Positions 10,067-18,288 of a stretch of 64,000 bases of DNA are shown piece after piece. Position 1 is the first letter of the stretch; each line of letters starts with the position of its first letter. The DNA comes from Acidobacterium sp. S8 (lineage in GTDB: Bacteria > Acidobacteriota > Terriglobia > Terriglobales > Acidobacteriaceae). The notes under the pieces were generated by a model, which did not search any database, was not told where the DNA came from, and saw only the letters and a program-made list of their open reading frames with translations. Position numbers and translations under genes: made by a program. The stretch spans positions 62,001-126,000 of the forward strand of contig NZ_LMUM01000004.1 of NCBI RefSeq assembly GCF_009765985.1, written 5' to 3'.

Positions 10067-11383
10067 TCAGCGCTCGGAAAGCTCGATCTGGATTCTCGTA
10101 TTTTGGGGAAACGTGAGCTGTTTTCCTTTGGCGATCCAGCGTTTGTAGACCGACTTGCTCAGCGCATAGTAAGAGAAGCCCATGGCGACATTGCGGTTCG
10201 CCGTGGCCATAGTGGCGATACGGGCCATAAGGCCGAATCCGTTGCCGACTACGCCGTTTTTTACGACGTTGTCGTCGTCTCCAAGGGATGCGGAAGCGGC
10301 GAAAAGGCCCAGCACCAATGGCGCGATGTATTTATCGGGGCCGCCAGTCGCCTGTGCTCCACCTTCTGAATCAATCGCCACATTCTGTCCACGATTGGCC
10401 TCCGATGAGATCATGCGTCCGTGGATGGCATGATCGGCAGAGCGCTCTACCGGTTCAGGCTGCTGTGTGGCTGGAGCCGCCTGCGCGGTCTGGGATTGGG
10501 GAGTGTCGATGCGACGGAAGGTGAATCGCAACTTGCCATTGCGAGCGAACCAGCCGGCAGCCTTCGCTTGCAGAACCACGCCCTCGACATGCGTCCCCTC
10601 GGGCAATACAACCTCTTTCTTCGCGGAATCGAGAAGCGGCCTGGTCAGAACGGCATGGACGACCTCGCCCTGTTTCGCCGTCGCGGAGTTGAGATCTTCC
10701 GTCAGCCTGGCTTCGATGATGCCGGTCAGAGGGCCGCCGGTGTACGGCTCGATCGGCAAGGGGGCAGGCTGATTCTTTTGCTGCAAGGAGAGCGGTTCCG
10801 TGAGTACCGCGTCAAACTGGGTTCCGGGCCAGATGCGTTGCGGATGGTAAGGAAGCTGCGAATAGAGCAATCGCAATGTGCGGTCGGATTTTCCCGGCTT
10901 GGTGATCTGGTCAAGAGCATCCTGCTTGCGCTGCCGGAACTGATCTCCCGCCTGTTGCGTGAGGGAGCGCTTTTTGCCGGAGGACTTCATGCGAACTACA
11001 GTGCCGTCGCGCTCTTTGACCTGGGTGGAGATGGCTGCAACCCTGCCATCGGGCAGCGTGATCTGGTCAAAACGCAGCTCTGGCGTCGCCAGCGGAGTAA
11101 AGTCGCCGTTGAGGATGGCGTCGGTGCGAGTGCCACGATCGACTGGATGGGTGGCAAGGATTGATCCGGTGACGAGGGTGTTGATGGGCAGGACTTCATG
11201 ATCGATCAGGTACACGGGTGCGATCAGGTGGCCTTCTATCTTAGTGCCAGTCTTGAGCAGGTAACGTTTATCGATCCGGACCCGCAACGGCACTCCAGCA
11301 GGAATATCGTTCTGCTGAGCCTGCGCCGCGGCGCCAAGAATACCCGTGAGCAGGCAGAGGGAGGCAATAGATTTTGGGTACAT
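10067..11383 (-). CDS. Exported protein of unknown function with two repeated beta modules
   Basis: The family was not identified. The 438-residue protein has a clear signal peptide (MYPKSIASLCLLTGILGAAA, cleavage near AQA). It then has two similar modules. Residues about 30-125 hold KTGTKIEGHLIAPVYL followed by VLPINTLVTGSIL. Residues about 215-300 hold AKQGEVVHAVLTRPLL followed by VVLPEGTHVEGVVL. The pattern of a G-x-V-x-A-x-L-x-x-P stretch then a LPxGTxVxGxV stretch resembles the beta-barrel repeats of TrbI/VirB10-like proteins. That likeness is an inference by eye. A Gln/Pro-rich linker follows, then a hydrophobic stretch (KYIAPLVLGLFAASASLG). The start has CAAGGAG eight bases upstream. 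It is a single gene pointing toward thiD. Confidence 0.75.
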   Translation of the reverse strand: MYPKSIASLCLLTGILGAAAQAQQNDIPAGVPLRVRIDKRYLLKTGTKIEGHLIAPVYLIDHEVLPINTLVTGSILATHPVDRGTRTDAILNGDFTPLATPELRFDQITLPDGRVAAISTQVKERDGTVVRMKSSGKKRSLTQQAGDQFRQRKQDALDQITKPGKSDRTLRLLYSQLPYHPQRIWPGTQFDAVLTEPLSLQQKNQPAPLPIEPYTGGPLTGIIEARLTEDLNSATAKQGEVVHAVLTRPLLDSAKKEVVLPEGTHVEGVVLQAKAAGWFARNGKLRFTFRRIDTPQSQTAQAAPATQQPEPVERSADHAIHGRMISSEANRGQNVAIDSEGGAQATGGPDKYIAPLVLGLFAASASLGDDDNVVKNGVVGNGFGLMARIATMATANRNVAMGFSYYALSKSVYKRWIAKGKQLTFPQNTRIQIELSER

Positions 11384-11595
11384 CTGCTCCTTGGATGGTC
11401 CAATCTGAAAATATAAAGGCCGGCAAATTCCAAGTTAGCAGTCACGCCTTAAGCCATCATGAAGGCAGGCTCATGGAGATGGAAGCGGCGTGTGCCAGGG
11501 ATTTCAAGCGCTTTGGAATGAACTGCTAATAGGGTGCTTCCATGTCGACCTGCTCTTACCGGAAGTCTTTTTGGAATGGTCCGAAGTCATCCGCG

Positions 11596-12303
11596 CTATA
11601 AATCGAAGATCACGAAGGGATGCGGCTCTTTGCGCGCTCGCAATATGGGAAGGGCTACGTTATATACGCTCACCCCTGACTGCGATTTCGCGGTAAAGGT
11701 CCCATGGTGGGCATGTCCATGGAGAGCCAGCGTTGGCTTGTGCCGGTCGAGGGCTCGCGCCAGTCGGGAACTGCCAAGGAAAGGGAAGATGGGCTCGGGC
11801 TCTCCCGCGACAGTTTCCTGAATAGGAGCGTAGTGCGTGATCGCGACTTTTACCCGGGTCTGCAGTTGCGCCAGCCCGTAATCCAGCTTGATGGCTTCGC
11901 GCTCCGCGATTTCGACGAAGGTTTTAATGCCGCCCTCGCCAAACGGCATCAGCTCATAGGGTGCAAATCCTCCGCAGAATCCCTTCACCCCGGCAAAGCC
12001 TACCCCGTCTATCTCAAAACACTGGCCATCCAGCAGATGGATTCCCGCGACGCGCGCCATTCCCGCCAGTTCATCCTGGTGACCGCTCTCATGATCGTGG
12101 TTGCCGAGCACGGCGATAATCGGAACGTGTACATGCTCCAGAACGGAGAGGCATGCGCGCATCTCCTCAGGCAGACCGTGATTCGTCAGATCGCCGGCGA
12201 TGACCAGAGCATCGGCGAGCTCATTGACCGCCAGAAACTGTCGAATATTCTCTTCACGCTGCTCGTCCTTGAAGTGGACATCGGCCACCGCCGCCAATCT
12301 CAT
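11596..12303 (-). CDS. Calcineurin-like metallophosphoesterase
   Basis: The 235-residue protein carries the full metallophosphoesterase metal-binding set: ADVHF (residues 7-11), VIAGDLTNHG, VLGNHDHESG, a His in ITHYAPIQETV and LHGHAHHG near the C-terminus. This fold uses two metal ions to cleave phosphomono- or diesters. The substrate cannot be told from sequence. The start was placed at the ATG at 12303. It overlaps the stop codon of the preceding nucleotidyltransferase gene as ATGA, so the two are translationally coupled. A longer reading frame starting at 12390 would run deep into that gene and is not needed. No signal peptide or membrane segment is seen, so the enzyme is probably cytoplasmic. 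Confidence 0.9.
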   Translation of the reverse strand: MRLAAVADVHFKDEQREENIRQFLAVNELADALVIAGDLTNHGLPEEMRACLSVLEHVHVPIIAVLGNHDHESGHQDELAGMARVAGIHLLDGQCFEIDGVGFAGVKGFCGGFAPYELMPFGEGGIKTFVEIAEREAIKLDYGLAQLQTRVKVAITHYAPIQETVAGEPEPIFPFLGSSRLARALDRHKPTLALHGHAHHGTFTAKSQSGVSVYNVALPILRARKEPHPFVIFDL

Positions 12304-13133
12304 TCCTTCTCCTTCTGTTTCGATTCGACAGCCTGCAGCAGAAACGGGTGATGCTCGCAATATTCCTTGTAAAGATCGCGCTCGCCCCATTCCTCTACAT
12401 CAATGGCAAACATATTCGGGTCGATCAGCGTTCCGCGAAATGGCTCGTTTGCGGTGGGTTGCTGCATATGTTGCTCAAATCGATGCAACAGGCTGGACCA
12501 TACCTGTCTTGGGACAAGATTTCGGTCGGAAGGATAAACATAAGCGAAGAAAATCAGGCTCCAGAGCAGCATCTCCCAATGCGGCTCAAGAAGCTCCTGC
12601 AGACGCTCCCAGTCCAGCTTTTTTGCACATGCGCGGATGAGATGAGCCACGTCTGCGCCGTCAAATCGTTCGCGGCGCGAAACGAAGATTTTTGATGCGA
12701 TCATCTCTTCCGCGCCGAGCACGCTGCAGGGCACGCCGAAGACTTCATACGGCGTAGCGCGCTTCAGCCAAGTTTCGTCCACCACCAGGACCGCGTTGCC
12801 GAGGGCGGTAATCAGATCAACGAAATACTCTCCGCGAATTGCCTTCGCCAGCCACACAGGGTCCTTGATATAGGTCTCAAAGCCCATCTGCTCAAGACGC
12901 GCCAAAGCATCCGGCACCGATTTCGCTTCCAGCACCACGTCGAGATCCTTTGTGGTTCGCCAGATACCAGTGTGCTTGTGGAGAGCGAAGGCTCCCGCGA
13001 TGGCATAAGGAATCCCCGCCTGCTGTAATGCCTCGAGGACACCTCGATAACAATCCCGGGCTGCAGGCAGAAATTCCGGCTCCGTGGAGGAACTTACAGG
13101 GAGTACCGGCTCATTCTCTTCATACTTCGCCAT
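12300..13133 (-). CDS. Nucleotidyltransferase-fold protein
   Basis: The 277-residue protein has an N-terminal nucleotidyltransferase (NTase) fold. AIAGAFALHKHTGIWRTTKD is the GxF/A helix, and DLDVVLE supplies the paired Asp residues expected to bind metal. A third acidic position may be the Asp in YFVDLITALG. SVLGAEEMIASKIFVSRRER and DGADVAHLIRACAKKLDWER resemble the helical part of AbiEii/MNT-like and DUF6036 NTases that read a protein or RNA substrate. The C-terminal 60 residues are not recognised. It is first in a two-gene coupled unit with the metallophosphoesterase. The substrate and any toxin or RNA-modifying role are unknown. The fold assignment is fairly secure and the specific family is not. 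Confidence 0.8.
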   Translation of the reverse strand: MAKYEENEPVLPVSSSTEPEFLPAARDCYRGVLEALQQAGIPYAIAGAFALHKHTGIWRTTKDLDVVLEAKSVPDALARLEQMGFETYIKDPVWLAKAIRGEYFVDLITALGNAVLVVDETWLKRATPYEVFGVPCSVLGAEEMIASKIFVSRRERFDGADVAHLIRACAKKLDWERLQELLEPHWEMLLWSLIFFAYVYPSDRNLVPRQVWSSLLHRFEQHMQQPTANEPFRGTLIDPNMFAIDVEEWGERDLYKEYCEHHPFLLQAVESKQKEKE

Positions 13134-13254
13134 ACGTTTGGGTGAGACGCAGGTTCGGCGGTGTTATGTCGCCTTGGACCGGAACGCTTTTTATCCCGCT
13201 ATGGATTCGAGGCGAAGTCTTTCATTGGTGAAATTGCGATGCGTGATGGCTGCA

Positions 13255-14841
13255 TCAAGACGACCGCCGCGCCAATCGCCGCAAACGAGCAGGCAATGCG
13301 ATCCCCATCAGAGCAGCGAGCCCGATGTAGCAAATCGCAAAAATAATGAGCACGCTTGGCCCGATGACCAGGGCTTTCTTGATGGGAAAGATCAGCTTGA
13401 CGCCATAGCCGATCAGCGCCGCAATCACCGCAGCCAGCCAGAGTCGAACCGAGCGCGAAGCGGATGAGGGAACGACGCCGATCTGTGCCTGCAACGCGCG
13501 ACGCAGCAGAGTGTATTCGACCCACCCGGCCATGCCCGCCGAAAGCGTCAAGCCTGCGACTCCCCAGCGGTGGTCAATTCCAAGCAGCCTCGGCAGAGGC
13601 AGGGCAAAGAAATAGCCGAGCGCCAAGGTCAATGCCACGCGAATCAGCGCAAAATTCAACGGCGTGCGGGTATTGCGCAGGGCGTAAAACGCTGAAGAAT
13701 ACAGCCGCCCTGAAGTGGAAGCCAGCAAGCCAACGCCCGATCCAGCCAACACCCGCCAGACAATAACAACGTCGCCACCGCCGAAACGTCCAGAGCGGTA
13801 GATGGTTGAGACAATCATGTCGCCCAGAACGACGAAAGCGACCGCCGACGGAATCACGAAAAATGCAATGTTCTGCAGACCAGTGGACAAGCGTTGCCGA
13901 AGAGCCGCCGCGATTTCTTCCTGCGTGCCAATTTCGCTCGACATCGCGGGCAGTTCCGCAGCCGAGATCGCCATGCCAAAGAGGCTTACTGGAAGGGAAT
14001 TCAGCGTCTGCGCGTAACCCAGCGCGGCGAACGCACCGACCGGGAGATAGCTCGAAAGCATGGAGTCGACGTAGGCACTGATCTGCACCACGCCACGGCT
14101 GACAAAGACAGGGAAAAAATTGCGAACCACCGTGCGCACGTGTTCAGTAGCCAGATGCAGCTTGAACCGCAGCGGCCACAGCAGGCGCAGAACCGTCGGC
14201 AATTGCACGGCGAACTGCAAGCCGCTGCCAATGACTGACCCGATAGCCGCCGAGACCGCCAGCTGCGCTTCATCCTGATGGCCGCCCTTCCACAGCAGGG
14301 CGACGATGATCGCCACGTTCCAGATCACCGGAGCGGCGTAGGAAAGAAAAAACTTGCGATGGCTGTTGAGAACTCCCAGGCACCACGCGGAAAAGACCAG
14401 CAGCGCGGCACCGGGAAAAAGGATACGGATAAGGCGAATCGTCAGCAGCCGCGTCTCGCCACGAAAACCGGGGGCGATGGCATCGAGCAGCCAGGGTGCC
14501 GCGAAGACTCCAAACAATACCAGCGCCGACGTAACCAGAAACAGGAGAGCAAAGATCGCCTCAGCGAGCTTCGCAGCGTCCTCATGGCGCTCCTCGGCAC
14601 GCAGCCGCGCATAGACCGGAATAAACGACGCTGAGAGTACGCCTTCGCCAAAAAGATTCTGCAGAAAATTGGGAATGCGGAAGGCGGCACGAAAGGCGTC
14701 GGCGGCAGCGGAGTTCCCGAAGAAATGGGCAAAAGCGCGCTCGCGGACAAGCCCAACCAGCCGGCTGCTGAGAATACCCGCCGCCACGGCCACCGCCGAA
14801 GCGCGGGTAGAGAGTTTTTTGTGTGAAGTTGTCTCGCTCAA
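13255..14841 (-). CDS. murJ: Lipid II flippase MurJ
   Basis: MurJ moves lipid II across the inner membrane for peptidoglycan synthesis. The 528-residue protein is a MOP-superfamily membrane protein with about 14 hydrophobic segments. Diagnostic N-terminal features are SRLVGLVRERAFAHFFGNS (carrying essential Arg positions of TM1 and the following loop), ADAFRAAFRIPNFLQNLFGE and LSASFIPVYARL. Length and motifs agree with MurJ/MviN. The C-terminus is short and basic (RLRRLARRSS). The nearest upstream gene on this strand is more than 800 bases away, so it probably has its own promoter within 14842-15000. Confidence is high because the N-terminal motif block is distinctive. Confidence 0.94.
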   Translation of the reverse strand: MSETTSHKKLSTRASAVAVAAGILSSRLVGLVRERAFAHFFGNSAAADAFRAAFRIPNFLQNLFGEGVLSASFIPVYARLRAEERHEDAAKLAEAIFALLFLVTSALVLFGVFAAPWLLDAIAPGFRGETRLLTIRLIRILFPGAALLVFSAWCLGVLNSHRKFFLSYAAPVIWNVAIIVALLWKGGHQDEAQLAVSAAIGSVIGSGLQFAVQLPTVLRLLWPLRFKLHLATEHVRTVVRNFFPVFVSRGVVQISAYVDSMLSSYLPVGAFAALGYAQTLNSLPVSLFGMAISAAELPAMSSEIGTQEEIAAALRQRLSTGLQNIAFFVIPSAVAFVVLGDMIVSTIYRSGRFGGGDVVIVWRVLAGSGVGLLASTSGRLYSSAFYALRNTRTPLNFALIRVALTLALGYFFALPLPRLLGIDHRWGVAGLTLSAGMAGWVEYTLLRRALQAQIGVVPSSASRSVRLWLAAVIAALIGYGVKLIFPIKKALVIGPSVLIIFAICYIGLAALMGIALPARLRRLARRSS

Positions 14842-15685
14842 AAAATGATTATAAGGTGCGAGTTTTTATTGCGGGCGCACGCTATTCCGGCGCATCCGAT
14901 TTCGGCGTTACATGAAGCGCATCTCCGACATGTCGAGCGGAGGTGCCAAGCGCATGTACCGTATTCCGATAGCTCTTCTCTAGAGCGTTAACCGGTTGAC
15001 TCGTCCGCAACCGAGATGGCCGCAGTTGTGTTGTGACTGCTGTTTGCGAGCGCATCTTCCGTCGAACCGCTGACGGCGATCGCACCCTGAACCGGATGCC
15101 GTCCGGCATTGAACCACGCAATCTCTGAATCGGGCATCTGTTCAAGCCGTGCGATCGAATCAGCCGGGAAGTTCGAGCCGGCCATTTTGCCGGCAAGCGG
15201 CCAGCGGCTCGACATGATGAACGCCGAGCCGTTCATCGGATGACCAGTCTCGCCCAGGTTAATCACACGCGCTTGACGCAGAGGGATTCGGAGTCGGCTT
15301 GGATAGCTGCGATTGGATGCGTATTCTGTGCAAATGAGACATGAATGGCGAGGCAGAGACATGCGGTGATGATCAGGAAAATTGAAAGAGGGCGCACAGG
15401 ATGGATTGAGTGACGATCTGGAACAGGCTTTGCTGGTGCAGTTCGCTCCGACTTTTATGCAGTGGGTTGGATGCGAGTCCCGGTTCTCGATAGGGGAGGC
15501 GCTTGATTCTTGCCGAATGGCGTGTTCAACAACGGACACGGCATGCTCAATAATGGACATCCAGAGAAAGCGGGCAGCCTATTTGTAGTCTTCTTATCAA
15601 TGACTTAGGGAGACTACAACGCCTTTTTTGCTGGTCATAAAATTGCTCAATCAGACTGCGGAGTCGTGTATTTCAGGAGGACGTA
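14842..15685. other. 844-base gap with a possible degenerate reading frame
   Basis: No firm gene is seen. On the minus strand, a frame from about 15320 down to 14988 (WPLAGKMAGSNFPADSIARL and following) is open and has ordinary codon composition. It may continue after a frameshift into the frame ending at 14882 (VNALEKSYRNTVHALGTSAR). This could be a decayed gene, but the protein is not recognised and chance is possible. Near the right end, TTATCAATGACTTA at 15594-15607 matches a motif also present at 41913-41926. The ribosome site of the next gene (AGGAGG) is at about 15676. Confidence 0.35.
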
Positions 15686-16126
15686 ATGGCGCATTTTGAG
15701 AGGATTCGGGATGTCATACATGGACCTTTGAGCCAGGACATGCTTCGTCAGCGGACGGATGCAGGCTGGCAGGTCATTTCGGTCGAGTGGCGGCGCGAGC
15801 TGCCGGGCGATGCTCCCGAGGGCAGTATCGACACTGAAGACGTTCCCTATGGACTGCGTCTTTCTGACGACTGCCTGCGACTGGAGATTGACCAGGAAGA
15901 GAACCGGGCGCTGCTGCAGATGATGGAGCTTCTGGTGCAGGATTTTCCATTCTCCAGCGTAGCCAGCGACCTGAATGAGAAGGGCTATCGCACGCGCGAG
16001 GGAAGGCTTTGGAGCCCCGTAACCGTCTTCAATATGCTGCCGCGGTTGATCGACGTAGGGCCGCGTGTTTTTTCAACCGAAGAATGGGATCGTCGCCGCG
16101 AGCGTTTCGCTGCCAGAGTCGGCTAG
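15686..16126 (+). CDS. Recombinase-domain-like small protein without a catalytic domain
   Basis: The 146-residue protein has no known function. Its C-terminal half (residues about 70-135) reads VASDLNEKGYRTREGRLWSP followed by VTVFNMLPRLIDVGPRVFS. This resembles the helical Recombinase domain of large serine recombinases, in which an asparagine-glycine turn and a G-x-x-W-x-x-x-x-V helix recur. The N-terminal resolvase domain with the catalytic Ser is absent. The first half includes AGWQVISVEWRRELPG, a small beta segment. The start is strongly supported by AGGAGG eight bases upstream. It stands alone between murJ and the padR relict. It may be a domesticated DNA-binding protein, which is inference. 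Confidence 0.75.
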   Translation: MAHFERIRDVIHGPLSQDMLRQRTDAGWQVISVEWRRELPGDAPEGSIDTEDVPYGLRLSDDCLRLEIDQEENRALLQMMELLVQDFPFSSVASDLNEKGYRTREGRLWSPVTVFNMLPRLIDVGPRVFSTEEWDRRRERFAARVG

Positions 16127-16141
16127 CGTCACTGAATTCCG

Positions 16142-16168
16142 CTCTCTCCTATCTCAAATAGGAGAGAG
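16142..16168. promoter_or_regulatory. Palindromic operator-like element of the padR relict
   Basis: CTCTCTCCTAT (16142-16152) and ATAGGAGAGAG (16158-16168) form a perfect 11-base inverted repeat with a CTCAA loop. It ends three bases before the relict start codon and matches the element in front of the intact padR gene. No upstream -35-like box comparable to the intact copy is evident. A role as a PadR binding site is inferred from position and symmetry. Confidence 0.6.
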
Positions 16169-16171
16169 CCT

Positions 16172-16280
16172 ATGACCCGGCAGGTCGATCTTCGGCAGGG
16201 CGCATAGAGAAATACTCATCCTGAAAGCCGTATCCTTGGACCTCTCACGGATACGGCTTTCTTTTGCGCATTCGAGTCAT
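16172..16280 (+). pseudogene. Truncated 5' copy of padR
   Basis: Bases about 16142-16275 align with 17918-18052, the leader and first 35 codons of the intact padR, at roughly 85-90 percent identity by eye. The copy starts with ATG at 16172, reads MTRQVDLRQGA and hits TAG at 16205-16207, where the intact gene has GCATTAGAA. Several single-base indels follow (TATCCTTGG for TATCCCTTGG, CTCTCACGG for CTCTCCACGG). Similarity fades after about 16275, so only the 5' end survives. It is a direct repeat of the padR leader lying 1.78 kb upstream of it. A complete nucleotidyltransferase gene now occupies the space between the two. Confidence 0.85.
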
Positions 16281-16312
16281 TATGAGTGCAGAACTTCGTC
16301 GTGATGTAGTTG

Positions 16313-17638
16313 CTAGCGATCAGCGGCTCTCACTTCTGCGATTGCCGCGGCCGGACGGAACGGGTGGTGGAGCGACAGATACCATCGGAGGCCACGCGTG
16401 ATAGCAATCAGGTTGGCGCGGCCGTGAGCGGCGAGGCGAGAGAGAAGATATGCGATGTATTCTCTCCAGGGATGGTTTCCACTGGATGGCGCCAATCGCT
16501 TGTTGCGTATCCGGACCGATGGGGAACCAAAAGACAGCACCCGGGATGGAACCAGGGCTTGCCTTAGTATCTTCCACTTTTCTCGGCATGAGGACAGGAG
16601 GCTGAGATGCAACCAAAGCGAGTCCTTATTCTCCTGGAACATGACCTCAAGGGCTGAGCCAGAGAATCGCCGGAGCCAGCTCTGGCGTGCGGCGGTAAGG
16701 CTGGCGATTTCTCGTTCTACCTGGGGATGGAGTTGGCAACCAAACCATTCGCGGGCGTGATAAAACGCGATCACTTCAAAGGACCGCAGCGATGGAGAAT
16801 GGGTGTCGCTCCAGCTCTGCCAGAAGGCATCGTTGTTTGCGTGAGAGTGAAGGAAGACGGCTAGCTCGCGAACGTGATGGACCACCCAGTCGTGAAGAAA
16901 GAGGTTGCGAAGAATGTGTAGTGCGAGATGACCAAGGTGGTCAACGGGGTTGAGGCACGGAAACGAGAGGCCGTCGACCTCTCGCATTATCCGGCGCTCC
17001 CAAAAGCGTGTGACTTGCGGGATACGGATTAGCGAGACGTCTTCGTTCCAGAGGCAGAAGTGCAGCTCGATTCCGAGGGGCATTTCTGGATCGAAGCGAT
17101 TGCCTCTCCACTGCCAGCTGCCGAGCCGAACCAGCGCTGACACGTGATCCGCGCTCATGGTGGTCTTATCGTCGGAGATGTAGCCAATGGCCTGCAGCGC
17201 GGTTCGCGCGGCCTCGATGCTTTCTCGCGGGCAGAATATGTCGATATCGCTTTGGGCGCGGAAACCTGGTTTCGCAACATATTCCGGGGCCTGCGTGAAG
17301 CCTTTAATTACGATATGGTCGACACCTGCTTTGGCGAGCGCATCAGCAACCTCACGATAGATAGCTTTAACGGACTCGAAACGGAGTGCATTGTCGGCGA
17401 GGTTCGTATCGAGGCGCTTTACGACCCAGTGGGGAAAATCGTTGCCAGGTAGGAGCGCCAGGGGGAGTGTCAGATGCGAAATATCACAGAAGGCGAGGAG
17501 ACTATGCCACTCATCATCGCTAAGCGATTTCAGGAGGGTCATGTCGGGCTTTTGTAAGTGAAGCGCGGTGAGAAGCGCTCTTACTTCGTGCGGGATATGC
17601 AGGAGCTCGATGGCAGTTTTGGGTGGATGGACAGCCAT
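16313..17638 (-). CDS. NTP_transf_5-like nucleotidyltransferase family protein
   Basis: The 441-residue protein resembles the uncharacterised nucleotidyltransferase family NTP_transf_5 (PF14907). The N-terminal helical region is followed by the core: EVADALAKAGVDHIVIKGFT, then FRAQSDIDIFCPRESIEAAR with the Asp-x-Asp metal motif (SDIDIF), then GIELHFCLWNED. Downstream helices contain CLNPVDHLGHLALHILRNLF and a His-rich FLHDWVVHHVRELAVFLHSH, typical of the family. The start was placed at the ATG at 17638. An open frame extends further upstream but its extra residues do not fit. Members elsewhere often sit in lasso-peptide or polysaccharide clusters, but none is here. It is transcribed against padR and lies between the two padR copies, so it may have arrived by insertion or been captured in a duplication. 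Confidence 0.78.
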   Translation of the reverse strand: MAVHPPKTAIELLHIPHEVRALLTALHLQKPDMTLLKSLSDDEWHSLLAFCDISHLTLPLALLPGNDFPHWVVKRLDTNLADNALRFESVKAIYREVADALAKAGVDHIVIKGFTQAPEYVAKPGFRAQSDIDIFCPRESIEAARTALQAIGYISDDKTTMSADHVSALVRLGSWQWRGNRFDPEMPLGIELHFCLWNEDVSLIRIPQVTRFWERRIMREVDGLSFPCLNPVDHLGHLALHILRNLFLHDWVVHHVRELAVFLHSHANNDAFWQSWSDTHSPSLRSFEVIAFYHAREWFGCQLHPQVEREIASLTAARQSWLRRFSGSALEVMFQENKDSLWLHLSLLSSCREKWKILRQALVPSRVLSFGSPSVRIRNKRLAPSSGNHPWREYIAYLLSRLAAHGRANLIAITRGLRWYLSLHHPFRPAAAIAEVRAADR

Positions 17639-17883
17639 AGACCCTGGTTTCCTTTCTTTTAATGTGCAGAGCCGATCTGTTCGATGCCCGGTCCGCCCAG
17701 TCCCCTTGCACTGCCGATGCAAACACAACGAGACGAAACCACAAAATTGCCAAAGGTGGTTGTGGTACACGCATGTTTTCAGAGGCGATGTCGTCGTTCC
17801 AAAAAAACGATTATATGCGTCGGCATTCTGCCGCGTACGTTTGCTTTCGATGACACGCCAAAGTCAGGTAGTGTCATTAAACT

Positions 17884-17946
17884 CGCTCTCTGCTTGACCA
17901 AATAGGAGAGAGCGGCGTACTCTCCTATCTCAAATAGGAGAGACCT
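17884..17946 (+). promoter_or_regulatory. padR promoter with two inverted repeats, one covering the ribosome site
   Basis: A -35-like TTGACC (17894-17899) and -10-like TACTCT (17918-17923) are 18 bases apart. One inverted repeat, CGCTCTCT (17884-17891) with AGAGAGCG (17907-17914), overlaps the -35 and spacer. A second, CTCTCCTAT (17920-17928) with ATAGGAGAG (17934-17942), overlaps the -10 and contains the Shine-Dalgarno AGGAG (17936-17940). The second could act as a DNA operator, as an mRNA hairpin that hides the ribosome site, or both. PadR proteins commonly repress their own operon. Binding here is inferred. The rest of the gap, 17639-17883, shows nothing further. Confidence 0.6.
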
Positions 17947-18288
17947 ATGACCAGGCAGGTCGATCTTCCGCAGGGCGCATTAGAAATGCTCATCCTGAAA
18001 GCCGTATCCCTTGGGCCTCTCCACGGATACGGTATTCTTTTGCGTATTCAGCAGATTTCCGGCGAGCGGCTGGAGATTCTGCAGGGCTCGTTCTATACCG
18101 CCGTCTATCGCCTTGAGCGTAATGGCTGGATCGAAGGCGAGTGGGGCGAGTCGGAGAACAACCGCCGCGCCAAGTTCTACCGCCTGACCGCCACTGGAAA
18201 GCGCCAGCTGAAAACCGAGACGGCAAAATGGTCCGATATGACCAGCGTTGTCGCTGCCATCCTCCAAGCCGAGCCGGAGGAGATATGA
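17947..18288 (+). CDS. PadR family transcriptional regulator
   Basis: The 113-residue winged-helix repressor has the PadR signature: LPQGALEMLILKAVSLGPLH followed by GYGILLRIQQISGERLEIL, then QGSFYTAVYRLERNGWIEGE, the recognition helix and wing, and RAKFYRLTATGKRQL near the C-terminus. It is the short type typical of Acidobacteriota PadR proteins that precede ADOP permeases. Its stop TGA overlaps the ATG of the next gene (ATATGA at 18283-18288), so translation is coupled. The leader carries two palindromes suggestive of autoregulation. The gene itself is intact although its partner permease is frameshifted. Confidence 0.93.
   Translation: MTRQVDLPQGALEMLILKAVSLGPLHGYGILLRIQQISGERLEILQGSFYTAVYRLERNGWIEGEWGESENNRRAKFYRLTATGKRQLKTETAKWSDMTSVVAAILQAEPEEI

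Noticed and set aside
14882-15560. A gene on the minus strand between murJ and the recombinase-like gene
   Set aside because: The frames are broken and no protein family was recognised. It is recorded as a possible degenerate sequence only.
16142-18052. The direct repeat as flanking ends of an insertion sequence
   Set aside because: The repeats are coding and leader sequence of padR, they do not have IS-type terminal inverted ends and no transposase lies between them.
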